From assembly GCF_044466355.1 (NCBI RefSeq), contig NZ_JBITMQ010000009.1, forward strand, positions 316,036-380,035: a stretch of 64,000 nucleotides of DNA, in the 5' to 3' direction. The notes beneath the pieces are model-generated. The model worked only from the letters and a program-made list of their open reading frames with translations, made no database searches and was not told where the DNA came from. This document shows positions 43,404 through 52,033 of this stretch, piece by piece. The stretch comes from Actinophytocola sp044466355 (GTDB lineage Bacteria; Actinomycetota; Actinomycetes; Mycobacteriales; Pseudonocardiaceae). Every line of letters starts with the position of its first letter. Position 1 is the first letter of the stretch. A program made the translations under genes and the position numbers.

Positions 43404-43832
43404 TTACGAGCCGTGGTCGTACAGGTCGCCATAGCTGGGCTCAAGCCAGACGACATGGAAGGTATCGAGGATACGAACGCCTGCCATGGGGAGACGACCG
43501 TGGTACCGGAAGACCATGAACCGCTCCTGATCTTGGAACTGCTCAGGGATCGGCGCGCGAAGTTGTCTCTTGGGCATCAACTCGAAGCCAAGGCCATGTC
43601 GACGTTCTGACTTCAGCTCACGCCACTTCTTCGTGCATCTGACCTGCAACGCGGCCGCGAAGGACGCGCGAGCACGATCGTCGGGCAGGCTCGGAATATC
43701 GAAGCCTCGCTGGATATGGGCTAGGCAGAACTTCGGCGTCATGTCGTCGTAGTCCACCTTTGGCGGCGCGACCGGGAGAGTCTCAGAACTTCTGTTCGGC
43801 CTCTTACCGCGACCCGCGTTACTGCGACCCAT
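43404..43832 (-). CDS. Putative PanT toxin partner of Panacea antitoxin
   Basis: A 142-residue protein of unrecognised family, 5 bp downstream of the Panacea gene on the same strand. The N-terminus is basic (MGRSNAGRGKRPNR); the middle has TPKFCLAHIQRGFD; the C-terminus FHVVWLEPSYGDLYDHGS has the look of RelE-like or related RNase toxins, in which a strand of this kind ends the fold. In PanAT systems the gene next to Panacea is a toxin of variable fold. Toxin activity is inferred from position; the fold guess is weak. G+C content here is lower than in the chromosome. Confidence 0.6.
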   Translation of the reverse strand: MGRSNAGRGKRPNRSSETLPVAPPKVDYDDMTPKFCLAHIQRGFDIPSLPDDRARASFAAALQVRCTKKWRELKSERRHGLGFELMPKRQLRAPIPEQFQDQERFMVFRYHGRLPMAGVRILDTFHVVWLEPSYGDLYDHGS

Positions 43833-43837
43833 GGCCG

Positions 43838-44293
43838 CTACCGTCTCACCGACTCGAAGTACTGCTTCAGCTCGCTCTTCGGAATAACCACCGAACGCTG
43901 CCCGCTGAAGTGATCCTTCCAGGGGCGTTCGTCGTGCGTCATGTTCCGAAGCCGCCAGGCCGCGTAGCCGCCATAGGTGTTCCACACCTTGCTCAGGAAC
44001 TCTGCGGTGTCCTCGTCGACATCCTCGAAGTCGAACGGATCGTCAGGTTCTAGCGCAACGTCGTGAGAGCCATAGTGCTTGAACTCGTGGTACACGGTCG
44101 GAACCACCGGCCCGTGCGACCACGCTTGGATCTCTTCCCGAAACAGAGGTGACCCGGTAGCCGCCAGATGGTGACCCTGCGCGTAGTACAGCAGCTTCTG
44201 AAGCTTCAAGTTGGAGAGGTCAGCCCCCTCCTCTTCCTCAGCCCATGCAATGAACCACTTTGCGATGGTCATCACGCCGTACTGGGTGCTCAC
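43838..44293 (-). CDS. Panacea-domain (DUF4065, SocA-like) antitoxin
   Basis: A 151-residue protein. The Panacea signature is clear: MTIAKWFIAWAEEEEG, then LSNLKLQKLLYYAQGHHLA, then the EEIQAWSHGPVVPTVYHEFKHYG segment. Panacea proteins are antitoxins that neutralise adjacent, structurally diverse toxins, sometimes as adaptors for proteolysis. GTG 44293 has AGGGGG upstream. The pair lies between the integrase gene and attL, outside the usual AICE core, which points to a later-acquired stabilisation or anti-phage module. Confidence 0.88.
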   Translation of the reverse strand: MSTQYGVMTIAKWFIAWAEEEEGADLSNLKLQKLLYYAQGHHLAATGSPLFREEIQAWSHGPVVPTVYHEFKHYGSHDVALEPDDPFDFEDVDEDTAEFLSKVWNTYGGYAAWRLRNMTHDERPWKDHFSGQRSVVIPKSELKQYFESVRR

Positions 44294-44679
44294 GTTCCCC
44301 CTCTCGGACGAGCCACTACTACAACCTGAGTTATCCACAGGTCCACACACAGTTAACAACCACTTGCCCACAATCTATCCACAGCATCTCACCTCCTATG
44401 GTGAGTGTTACCTAACCGGGCCGCATTACTCCAAGTGCTCACTAGATTGCGGATGGACGCACGACTAGAGCCCTACTCAGTGTATCGAACATAGATTCGA
44501 ATTAGAAGTCTCGGCTACGCTCCGTTATCTCGTCTATAACAGGTCGGGGTCGTGTGTGGTTGGGTGACCAGCACCTCGTCATGGGTCTCGTTGACGTGGT
44601 CGGTCCCTGCGGTCGCGCCGGACGGTTTGACAACCGCTGGGGCGGCTTCCCAGATCAGGAAGCCGCCCTCCGCGCAACG
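44294..44679. other. Intergenic region between antitoxin and integrase
   Basis: These 386 bp of lower G+C hold the promoter side of the toxin-antitoxin pair, a perfect TTATCCACA at 44331-44339, a near copy CTATCCACA about 40 bp further, and a hairpin (44641-44667) downstream of the integrase. No gene seen. Confidence 0.6.
44641..44667 (-). terminator. Terminator after integrase
   Basis: GGCGGCTTCC and GGAAGCCGCC form a perfect 10-bp stem with a 7-nt loop, 12 bp beyond the integrase stop. Confidence 0.75.
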
Positions 44680-45852
44680 CTAAGCAGCTCTGTCGTCTTC
44701 TGGCCCGCTGAATATGCGGTCCATAGCTTCGGCCCCGTGCTCCACGATCGGCCTGAGTTGATGGCGATACACCAGCTCGGTGACCGCCGTGCCGTTGTGG
44801 CCCATCAGCCGCGAGATCTGTTCGATGGGCATGCCGCTGTCGGACAGCAAGGACACGAAGCTGTGCCGGAGTTCTCGCGGGGTCCAGTCCGTCTCGACCA
44901 AGTCGGCCTTCTTGGCTACCTTCCGGAACGCGCGCCTGACGTTGTGCGCGTCCAGTTCGGTCCCGACCGCTGACGCGAAGACCAGGTCGTTCTCCTGCCA
45001 CCGGTCTCTGGCAAGCCGTCGCATGTACGCGAGCTTGGCTTGATGTGCCTTCAGTGCGTCAATGCATCGTTGGGGGAGCGCGAGGGACCGGCGAGACTTC
45101 CGGGTCTTCGTGTCGCCCCCATCCCGCACGGACCGCCACACCATGATGTGCGGAGGTATCGGCGGCTCGGCGTCCGGCTTGCCGACCAGGTCAACGTGCG
45201 ACCAGGTGAGTGCGCGCATCTCCTCCGTTCGCGCGCCGGTCAGCAGGGACACCACGACGTAGGCCCGCATCGGGGTTCCCTCGGCTGCCTTCAGGATGGC
45301 TTCGGCCTGGCCGAGGGTGAGGGACTTCGAAGGCCGACCGGGCTTGCCCTCGGGGACTTCGCACAAGAGCACGACGTTTCGCCTCACCTTGTCCCGCTTC
45401 TGTGCCCTCGCGATGGCACGCCGAAGGATGGAGTGCAGGTCACGGAGCGAACGAGTGGAAAGGATCTTCGCCTTCTTGGCTAGCCACTTGTCCACGTCGT
45501 CAGCGGTCAGTTCACGGGCCTTCCGTGCGCCGAGGTCGGGAATGACGTGGCAGTTGGCTAGGGTTGTCAGCTTCTCCACTGTGCTCGCTGACCGGCGCGG
45601 CAGGCCGAAGTTCAGGAAGTCGGTAACGGCCTGGCGCACGGTGTACAGCCGGTCTTCGGAGGGCAGCCCGTCTTCGAGGTCCCGAAGCATCTCCCTGAGC
45701 TTCGCTTGTGCCTCCGTCTTGGTCTTGCAACTCGCCTTGCGGAACCTCCGCTTGCCCGCAGGCGTGTACCCGACGGTGACCTTGGCCACCCAACGCTGAC
45801 GGTCGTCGTCCCAGTACAGGCTTCCGTCGCCGCGACTACGCCGCTTCGTCAC
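44680..45852 (-). CDS. int: Tyrosine site-specific integrase
   Basis: A 390-residue tyrosine recombinase that inserts and excises the element at tRNA-Ile. The N-terminal arm-binding domain (about 8-55), core-binding SAM-like domain (about 70-165) and catalytic domain are all present. Catalytic residues: Arg208 (GARTEEMR), Arg329 in PRELRHS (with Arg326 in the usual His position, common among AICE integrases), His352 (LMGHNG) and Tyr362 (VYRHQLRP). It overlaps xis by 4 nt. Confidence 0.96.
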   Translation of the reverse strand: MTKRRSRGDGSLYWDDDRQRWVAKVTVGYTPAGKRRFRKASCKTKTEAQAKLREMLRDLEDGLPSEDRLYTVRQAVTDFLNFGLPRRSASTVEKLTTLANCHVIPDLGARKARELTADDVDKWLAKKAKILSTRSLRDLHSILRRAIARAQKRDKVRRNVVLLCEVPEGKPGRPSKSLTLGQAEAILKAAEGTPMRAYVVVSLLTGARTEEMRALTWSHVDLVGKPDAEPPIPPHIMVWRSVRDGGDTKTRKSRRSLALPQRCIDALKAHQAKLAYMRRLARDRWQENDLVFASAVGTELDAHNVRRAFRKVAKKADLVETDWTPRELRHSFVSLLSDSGMPIEQISRLMGHNGTAVTELVYRHQLRPIVEHGAEAMDRIFSGPEDDRAA

Positions 45853-46073
45853 AGGGACACCTCCGACTCATCTATGAGCATCTGGACGTAGGTCTGAATG
45901 GCGGCCGCCGGGATGAGCCGGGCGCGGCCCTGCTTGACCGAGCGCAGTCGACCGGCACGGATCTGCTCGTAGATGAACGAGCGGCTCATGGACAGGAGCT
46001 TCATGGCCTCGGTGACCCGGTACAGGTGCCGTCCGGGCACCGCCACAGGGGTGGGCATCGAGTTCGTCATCAC
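45849..46073 (-). CDS. xis: Excisionase (helix-turn-helix Xis)
   Basis: A 74-residue MerR/BldC-like winged-helix excisionase: YRVTEAMKLLSMSRSFIYEQIRAGRLRSVKQGRARLIP is the DNA-binding core. It overlaps both the upstream replication gene and the downstream int (4 nt each), so rep, xis and int are co-translated, as in pSAM2-type elements. Start could be either of two adjacent ATG codons. Confidence 0.92.
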   Translation of the reverse strand: MMTNSMPTPVAVPGRHLYRVTEAMKLLSMSRSFIYEQIRAGRLRSVKQGRARLIPAAAIQTYVQMLIDESEVSL

Positions 46074-47632
46074 GCTTCCCCCGCACTGTCGGATGTGTTG
46101 TCCGCGACCGGCGCGACATCCGCGACCGCACTGGTCTCAGGGGTCGCGGACAGCTCTGGGCGTCCGCGACTGTCCGCGACCTGTCCGTGAGTCCGGGTCG
46201 CGGAGGTCGCGTCTGGTTGCGCGACTCGTTCGGAGTCGCCGGGTTGGGTGACCTGGTCGGTCGCGGGCGTCGCGGAGGTCGCGCCTGCATCGGGCGGGGG
46301 CAGGTAGCGGCTCCATGCGTCGGACAGGCCGCCGTCGCCGTCTACGCGGTAGCCCTTCAGGGCTTTGCCGTTGACCTTCACGTCCTTGGGCCGGACCGAG
46401 TAGCGGTCCAGTTCCTTGGCGAGTCGGCGACTGTCGAGCGGCTTGCCTTGGAGGTCTGTCCACGGGCCGTCTTCGATCGCATGTAGCTCACGGATCAGGT
46501 CGGCTGTTGTCATGCGGTCGGTCTTCTGTGCGGTGAAGACGTCGCGGATGTCCGCTAGCAGCCGGACGCCGGTCGAGACGTTCTGCGGTCCGGCGTCGAC
46601 CACGAAGTGGCGGCACGCCTTGCGTGCGGTCTCCGGCCAGTGCCCGCCGGCCGAATCCGCGAGGGCGAGCAGTGGACGCCAGATCTCGGCCGCGCGGTCG
46701 CGCACACCATCCGGCCGTTCGGGCCGTGCTCGTGCCACGTCGTCAGCGACGCGTTGTGCCCATGCTTCGAGATCGGCGCTGACGGGTGCGGCTTCCCTCT
46801 CCACGTCTTCTTCTATGAACTCCTCGACCAGTTCGTCATGCCGACGCTTGCGCATGTGGATGGTCACCGCGCGAGTGGTGATCGTGGCTGGCATGCCTCC
46901 CGCGATTCCGGCCAGTGCGACCGGTGCGTAGACCGGGAAGCGGGTGACGTTCATGCTCTTCGCGTCCCCGACACACCGGGCGACCGTGGCCGTCCGCTTG
47001 TATCCGGCGTTGAGCAGTGCGCGGAGGTCTTCGTTGTTGCCGCCGGTCTTGGGGTTGAACACGGCGTCGATCTCGTCGAAAAGCAGCGTGATCGGGCCTT
47101 CGACCAGCATCCGGAACACGGCTGCGGGCGTGATGCTGATCGTCATCTCGGGCTTGGCGACCAGGTACTGACCGACTTCGAGCACGCGCGTCTTGCCACT
47201 GCCCGGTTCGGCCGAGTCCAGGATGAGCCGAGGCGTGACGTACAGCCGGTCCGCAATGTGGGTGTGGGCGTACCAGAGCGCCAGCGTCGGCGCACAGTGC
47301 TCGTTCGGGAACGCGGAGAACCGCGACACGAACGCCACCACCGCATCGAGTACTTCGTGACCGGACTTGACGAACGCGTTGGCCGGGGCCGGACCGAGCC
47401 ACGTCAGCGGCCGGGCAGGAGCGACCTCAGGCACGTCGCTGTTCGGGGCAGAGCCGTTGTCCTCGGTGTGCTTGATGGCTGCCTGCCGTGTGGTCCAGGT
47501 GGTCTGGCACGCCTCCGAGCAGAACTCGTCGGACGGGGAGCCGTCGCGGGAACCTCCGCACTCCACACAGGCCCGTTGATCGTCGGCAATGACCGCGTCG
47601 ATCGCCGAGAGAGCTTCGGTGAGATCGGGCAT
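46070..47632 (-). CDS. DUF3631 replication ATPase
   Basis: A 520-residue protein with an N-terminal zinc-finger-like motif (CVECGG then CSEAC near residues 22-41) and an ATPase part with Walker A EPGSGKTRVLEV near residue 148 and Walker B LLFDEID near 190; the DUF3631 domain follows (about 300-470). The C-terminal about 90 residues are low complexity (Ala/Thr/Asp/Val-rich). Such proteins act as replication initiators or helicase-primase-like ATPases of AICEs and phages. ATG 47632 overlaps the upstream stop (TGATG). Confidence 0.85.
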   Translation of the reverse strand: MPDLTEALSAIDAVIADDQRACVECGGSRDGSPSDEFCSEACQTTWTTRQAAIKHTEDNGSAPNSDVPEVAPARPLTWLGPAPANAFVKSGHEVLDAVVAFVSRFSAFPNEHCAPTLALWYAHTHIADRLYVTPRLILDSAEPGSGKTRVLEVGQYLVAKPEMTISITPAAVFRMLVEGPITLLFDEIDAVFNPKTGGNNEDLRALLNAGYKRTATVARCVGDAKSMNVTRFPVYAPVALAGIAGGMPATITTRAVTIHMRKRRHDELVEEFIEEDVEREAAPVSADLEAWAQRVADDVARARPERPDGVRDRAAEIWRPLLALADSAGGHWPETARKACRHFVVDAGPQNVSTGVRLLADIRDVFTAQKTDRMTTADLIRELHAIEDGPWTDLQGKPLDSRRLAKELDRYSVRPKDVKVNGKALKGYRVDGDGGLSDAWSRYLPPPDAGATSATPATDQVTQPGDSERVAQPDATSATRTHGQVADSRGRPELSATPETSAVADVAPVADNTSDSAGEA

Positions 47633-48159
47633 CAGGCCGCCACCTTCAACCGCGTCGCGTCGCCGGTCTGGTCGCGGGCGGCCAGGTAGCGGCTCCACAG
47701 GTCGTCCACGCGGCTCGTGTCGTCGGTGACGTCGAACAGCGACGTCGTCGACCACTCGTCATCGACGCCTTGCACCAGGCGCAGGCCGTGGGCGCGGACT
47801 GCCCGTCGCCAGGCGGCCTTCAGTACGAGCGATTTCAGCCAGGCACCGGCAGCCTCGGGCGCGAGCGGCGCGTGGTGGTAGGTGTCGGCGATCCACAGAC
47901 CGATGTTGTGGAGTCGTCGCGGGCCGCCGGTCCACGGCCGCTGGTCGGTCGTCTCCCACGCGCGGTCCAGGAGGGCGAGCGGCGCGGGTGCCTGGTCTTC
48001 GGCGGCCAACTCGATGGCGAGTTGGAGCACGTCGGCCGCGACTGGCGAGCCGAGGTCTGCGGCCTGCATCCCGGCGAGCAACCTCCGGGCCGGGACGGTG
48101 CCGAGCTGCATGACGCAGCCGAGGAACTGACGTTCTGGGTCAAGGATTGGTGAAGTCAT
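47632..48159 (-). CDS. DnaB N-terminal-like replication accessory protein
   Basis: A 175-residue protein. ILDPERQFLGCVMQLGTVPARRLLAGMQAADLGSPVAADVLQLA resembles the helical N-terminal domain of DnaB helicases without the motor domain. It directly precedes and is translationally coupled to the DUF3631 ATPase, so the two may make a replication pair. Assignment is by local resemblance only. Confidence 0.6.
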   Translation of the reverse strand: MTSPILDPERQFLGCVMQLGTVPARRLLAGMQAADLGSPVAADVLQLAIELAAEDQAPAPLALLDRAWETTDQRPWTGGPRRLHNIGLWIADTYHHAPLAPEAAGAWLKSLVLKAAWRRAVRAHGLRLVQGVDDEWSTTSLFDVTDDTSRVDDLWSRYLAARDQTGDATRLKVAA

Positions 48160-48188
48160 CGGAAGCCCTTCGAAGCGCGGGACGGCGG

Positions 48189-48473
48189 TCAGCGGTCGTC
48201 GTCTCGGCGGTTGCGGTCCCGCGCTTGGCGGATGGAGCGGCGGACCCGGACAGCGGCGTTGTAGGCGCGGCGACCAGCCCGGAGCGTGCGACCGGTGCCG
48301 TTGCAGCGCCGACAGAGCCGGATGGCGCGCAGGATCGGCGAGCGGAAGTCGCCCACTCCGCGGCACGAGCGGCACGCCTTGTACGGGTAGACCGCACACG
48401 ACCAGGCGTAACCGAGAGCGACAAGGATCATGACGAGCAGGAACGGGCCGGTCAGGCTGTCGAGGGTGTTCAT
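48189..48473 (-). CDS. Small membrane protein with zinc-ribbon
   Basis: A 94-residue protein with one N-terminal membrane helix (LLVMILVALGYAWSCAVYP, about 12-30) followed by two CxxC pairs (CRSCRG and CRRCNGTG) and a basic tail. Similar proteins occur in AICE transfer regions of Pseudonocardiaceae and Streptomyces; function unknown. GGAGACACCCC lies before the ATG. Confidence 0.7.
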   Translation of the reverse strand: MNTLDSLTGPFLLVMILVALGYAWSCAVYPYKACRSCRGVGDFRSPILRAIRLCRRCNGTGRTLRAGRRAYNAAVRVRRSIRQARDRNRRDDDR

Positions 48474-48563
48474 GGGGTGTCTCCTGGGCTGTTTTGGGCC
48501 GCGTTCGGCCCACGCCTCTAGGTGCTAGGGCGCTGATCAGGAAAGGTTTTGGTGTCTAGGGAG

Positions 48564-48603
48564 GGCTCTAGGTCTAGAGGGCGAGGGCTCTAGACCTAGA
48601 GCC
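48564..48603. repeat. Perfect 16-bp inverted repeat after traB
   Basis: GGCTCTAGGTCTAGAG and its exact complement flank an 8-nt spacer. The arms are rich in CTAG, which is rare in this genome, and further CTAG copies occur at 48520-48563. It is 11 bp past the translocase stop. It could be a terminator (no T run) or an origin or nicking structure. Confidence 0.7.
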
Positions 48604-48613
48604 GCGCAACGCG

Positions 48614-50800
48614 CTAGCCGCGACCTCGAAGCCGCTCACTGTCCGTGAGAAGTTCGGTGAGCCACTCACGCTTGATGCCCATGCGGTTGGCGCTCTTGCC
48701 GGTTGTCGGGTCGGTCGCCCACACCTGCTTTGTGGAGATGCCGAACGGCTTGAGCGCACCGGCCAACTGCGTGGCCTTCGCCGCGCCGGTCGGCAACTCG
48801 GCCCACGGGCCGTAGACCGCCGGGCGCAGCTCGGCGAGCCGATCCACGATCGTCTCCGACCACGCCTTGTCCGCGTCGCCGATCGCCGTCAGCACGTCCG
48901 GCAGCAAGGTGCTGCCGTCGCGCTCGTCCTCCTCGGGTGTGAGGTCGAGTCCGGCCGCGTAGCCGGTGAGCCGACCGGCCGCCAGCCGTGCGGCACGAGC
49001 GCGCGCCGCGAGCTGTTCGGCGTCCGGGCCGTCGATGTAGACGCCGCGCGTGGTCCGCGGCTCGTCTCCCTCGCCGAGCAGGATGCCGATTCCCTTGTCA
49101 CGGAAGGAAAACGTCGTGGCCTTGATGCCGTTGCGGTAGGCGGACGTGCCGAGAACCATGTCGTTCGCTGGCTGGCCGGTGACCTTCAGGCAGAACCGCA
49201 TGACGGCGTTGTCGCTGATCGCGGTCGGGATGCTCTTCGCGTCCGGTCGTTGGGTGGCCAGGATGATCACGATGCCGAGCGCCGGGCCGCGCTTGACCAG
49301 GTCGGTGCAGATCGCCTCGATTTCCGCGCCGTGCTCGTCGTGCTCGAACCACTTCTGGCACTCGTCGATGCCGATCACGATCGGATGCAGGCCGAGGGAC
49401 TTCTTGTCGGCAAGCTCCGGCGTGACCTTGTTCTCCGGACACAGGTCCTTCGGCAACTCGCGGATCACCTTCGCTCGCCGTCGCAGCTCGGTACTCAACG
49501 CGCGTAGGTCCGCCACGGCGTACGCGATGTCTTCCGGCTCGTCCCCCGCCCGGTAGCGATGCGAGATCGGCGCGAGCGGCGACAGGTCGCCTGTGCCCTT
49601 GAGGTCGTACGCGTGCAGCTCGGCGCGCGGGTCCATCCCGGCGAGCAGCAGCAGTTCCCGCAGCGTGAACGTCTTGCCCATGCGGGGAATCGCGCCGATC
49701 ACCATCGAGATGAACATCAGGGTGATCTCGACCCACCGGCCGCGCTGATCGGTGCCGAACGGCTGAGGCTTGAACAGGTCCACGCTTCCGGCCTTGCGCA
49801 GCGGCCACACCGGTTGGCGGGACTTGGACATGTCCTGGTCGCCGACCCACAAGACCATCCGTCCGGGATGGACTTCCGCGTTGCCTTCCGGCCACACGCA
49901 ACCCAGCGGACGGCCGAGGGCGGACGCGAGCTTTGCCCGACGCTCGATGACCTCGGCAACGGTGACACCAGGCGGCAAGTCCACGTCTGCGCGCCAACCA
50001 GGTCCGTCCCGCTGAATCGGCGCGGTGAAGCCGATCGCATCCGGGTTCTTGGCTAGCGCCTGGTTGATGCCCGCGATGCCCAGTACGGACAACGCGTGAA
50101 CGACGTTGTCACTCGTGAGCTTCTGGATCTTCGAAGCCGTCACTGCACGAGTAGCGACGATGGGGTTGTCCTTTGTGGTGCCGAGTTTCCCAAGCAGGCC
50201 GACCGCCACGACGCCGCAGGCCCACAAGACCCACGCTGGCAACGATTCCGGCAGGAACAGCACCAGGCCGAGCACGATCGCCGCAGCCAGGCCGAGCTGA
50301 GTCCAGCGCAGCACCACACGCCGGTCCCGTTGCTGCGACAGCTTCAGGTACAGGTCGGCGGTGTCGGCGGTCGCGGTCTCGGATCGCGCCGGGCGACCCT
50401 CCGCGTCGGTCACGTATCGGCCGGTCGAGGCTGCCAGGAACAACAACCCACGTGGGGAGCGCACGGCCAGCCTCAGCGCGTACAGCGGCGACCGGGCGAC
50501 GTGGTAGCCGATCTTGTGGGCGTAGTGCACGCCCACCCACTTCGCGGCCTGCTTCGCCTCGCCCAGCGTGCGGAGGTAGGACGGAATGATCGGCTGACGT
50601 TCCTGGTTCCGCAAGCGGTCCAACCAGGTCGAACCGTCCGTGACGGTCGTGTCCACCGAGACAGCGGGTGCGCTCTCATCGACCAACTCAGCGTCGACGA
50701 TCTCCGGTGCGGGTGCAGGCCGTGTCACGGGAACAGCGGACGGGAATGCGATCACGTTGCCGGACTTGCCATTGGAGAATCCGTCTGTGGTGGTTGCCAT
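48614..50800 (-). CDS. FtsK/SpoIIIE-type DNA translocase (TraB-like)
   Basis: A 728-residue protein that in AICEs pumps double-stranded DNA between mycelial cells. Two membrane helices near residues 158-205, Walker A-type AIPRMGKTFTLRELL near 365 and Walker B IVIGIDECQKW near 453 are visible; the C-terminal part (about 650-728) looks like a winged-helix domain that could read DNA recognition repeats. ATG 50800 has AGGAGG 10 nt upstream. It overlaps the upstream gene stop by 1 nt. Confidence 0.9.
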   Translation of the reverse strand: MATTTDGFSNGKSGNVIAFPSAVPVTRPAPAPEIVDAELVDESAPAVSVDTTVTDGSTWLDRLRNQERQPIIPSYLRTLGEAKQAAKWVGVHYAHKIGYHVARSPLYALRLAVRSPRGLLFLAASTGRYVTDAEGRPARSETATADTADLYLKLSQQRDRRVVLRWTQLGLAAAIVLGLVLFLPESLPAWVLWACGVVAVGLLGKLGTTKDNPIVATRAVTASKIQKLTSDNVVHALSVLGIAGINQALAKNPDAIGFTAPIQRDGPGWRADVDLPPGVTVAEVIERRAKLASALGRPLGCVWPEGNAEVHPGRMVLWVGDQDMSKSRQPVWPLRKAGSVDLFKPQPFGTDQRGRWVEITLMFISMVIGAIPRMGKTFTLRELLLLAGMDPRAELHAYDLKGTGDLSPLAPISHRYRAGDEPEDIAYAVADLRALSTELRRRAKVIRELPKDLCPENKVTPELADKKSLGLHPIVIGIDECQKWFEHDEHGAEIEAICTDLVKRGPALGIVIILATQRPDAKSIPTAISDNAVMRFCLKVTGQPANDMVLGTSAYRNGIKATTFSFRDKGIGILLGEGDEPRTTRGVYIDGPDAEQLAARARAARLAAGRLTGYAAGLDLTPEEDERDGSTLLPDVLTAIGDADKAWSETIVDRLAELRPAVYGPWAELPTGAAKATQLAGALKPFGISTKQVWATDPTTGKSANRMGIKREWLTELLTDSERLRGRG

Positions 50801-51576
50801 CAGTCGTTCACCTCCTGGCGGGCGTGGAGCAGGTGAGCGAGAGCGGCACCGCACCCGAGCACGACCACCGGCAGGCACGAGACGAGCGTGGTGATCGGCC
50901 ATGGGGCGTGCGTGACACCAGCCGCGGTCATCAGGTGGTACGCGACTTGTCCCGCCATCCCGAGGGCCAGCGAGCCGAATGCCGACCACTTGGCGAACTC
51001 ACGGGCGCGAGCAGGCCCGGTCGCATCCGACAACCAGACCCGCATTGCGAACGCCGCGTAGGTCTCAACCCCGATCGGCAGCGTGATCGCCGAGTTGATC
51101 GACAGGCCGTCCCAGATGCCGGGGAGCAGTTCGATCGGCCCGAAGCCGGTCAGGCGGCCGAGCCCGACCCAACCACCCCAGATCGCCACGAACGCCGGTA
51201 GGGCCAGCAGCAGGAGCGGCCAGGACGGGACAGGCCGCGGAGCCAGACCCGAGTCTGCAACGGCCCTGACCTGCACGGTCGACTGTTGTTGCTCCCGTAC
51301 GTGCGGCTTGTCCGTGCCCGTCTCCGGGGCGGGGTTCTCACCGGATTCCGGGACGGAGTGAAGGACCCGGACCGGCGCGTTCTCGCGCTCGCTGTTAAGC
51401 GCGTCCAGGATGGCGCGCGCCTTGGGGGCACCCACCCGGAACTCGGTCATGATCCGGTTCCGAGAGGGCGTGGAGCCCAGGTCCGCGACCCATGCGCGGA
51501 CTCGGGGAAGCAGCCCTTCCACAGAAGGCGGGTACGCGCTTCCCGTGCTCTTGTTGGGCATGTTGAGCCCTACCAT
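50800..51576 (-). CDS. Spread-type membrane protein with HTH domain
   Basis: A 258-residue protein. Residues about 18-55 (LLPRVRAWVADLGSTPSRNRIMTEFRVGAPKARAILDALN) form a small HTH-like domain; after a Pro/Glu-rich linker four hydrophobic helices follow (about 108-135, 145-170, 190-210, 225-250). Such proteins are common beside TraB in AICEs and resemble Spd proteins used in intramycelial spread. Translationally coupled to the translocase gene. Confidence 0.7.
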   Translation of the reverse strand: MVGLNMPNKSTGSAYPPSVEGLLPRVRAWVADLGSTPSRNRIMTEFRVGAPKARAILDALNSERENAPVRVLHSVPESGENPAPETGTDKPHVREQQQSTVQVRAVADSGLAPRPVPSWPLLLLALPAFVAIWGGWVGLGRLTGFGPIELLPGIWDGLSINSAITLPIGVETYAAFAMRVWLSDATGPARAREFAKWSAFGSLALGMAGQVAYHLMTAAGVTHAPWPITTLVSCLPVVVLGCGAALAHLLHARQEVND

Positions 51577-51664
51577 TAAAGTCTCCTGACTTGCCTCGTG
51601 TCGGTTGGGAGACCCGGTCCGGCGGATGGTTCTTGGCGGTTCCGTGCGCCGGGCCGGGGCGAGA

Positions 51665-51889
51665 TCAAGCAGCCGCGTCGTCCGTGTGGTTCGACTGGCC
51701 GCGAAGAACGGCGTTGACGGTCTGGCGGTTGAGACGCCGGACGTGTCGATTGGTCGCCACGTGATCCGTGACAGCGGACGGCAACCCGCTGGTCTCGTCG
51801 GCTGCGAAGTACTCCGCGAGCAGGGCGTCAATGTCCGCCTCGTACAGGCCGTCCGGCGCGTAGCTGAGCGGCGGAATGCGGTCATCCAT
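51665..51889 (-). CDS. Small AICE protein, unknown
   Basis: A 74-residue acidic protein (MDDRIPPLSYAPDGLYEAD, later HVRRLNRQTVNAVLRGQ). No family recognised. It is first in the leftward transfer operon, divergent from the GntR gene, and a longer frame upstream (to 51952) exists. Confidence 0.5.
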   Translation of the reverse strand: MDDRIPPLSYAPDGLYEADIDALLAEYFAADETSGLPSAVTDHVATNRHVRRLNRQTVNAVLRGQSNHTDDAAA

Positions 51890-52033
51890 GAGCGATCGGC
51901 TCCAAGTTCGTTCGTGGTCTCCCGCTTGGGAGCGGCCCTTTGGCCGGGGCACAAACGTAAGATGTATCTATCAACTCTGTCAACAGACATGCTTGAACTC
52001 ACTCAACTGAGTTGCTTCGCCTACCCTTGTCGC

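Noticed and set aside
44680..45852. Integrase disrupted at the HxxR motif
   Set aside because: The first His is Arg (PRELRHS), but this variant is usual among AICE integrases and the other catalytic residues are intact.
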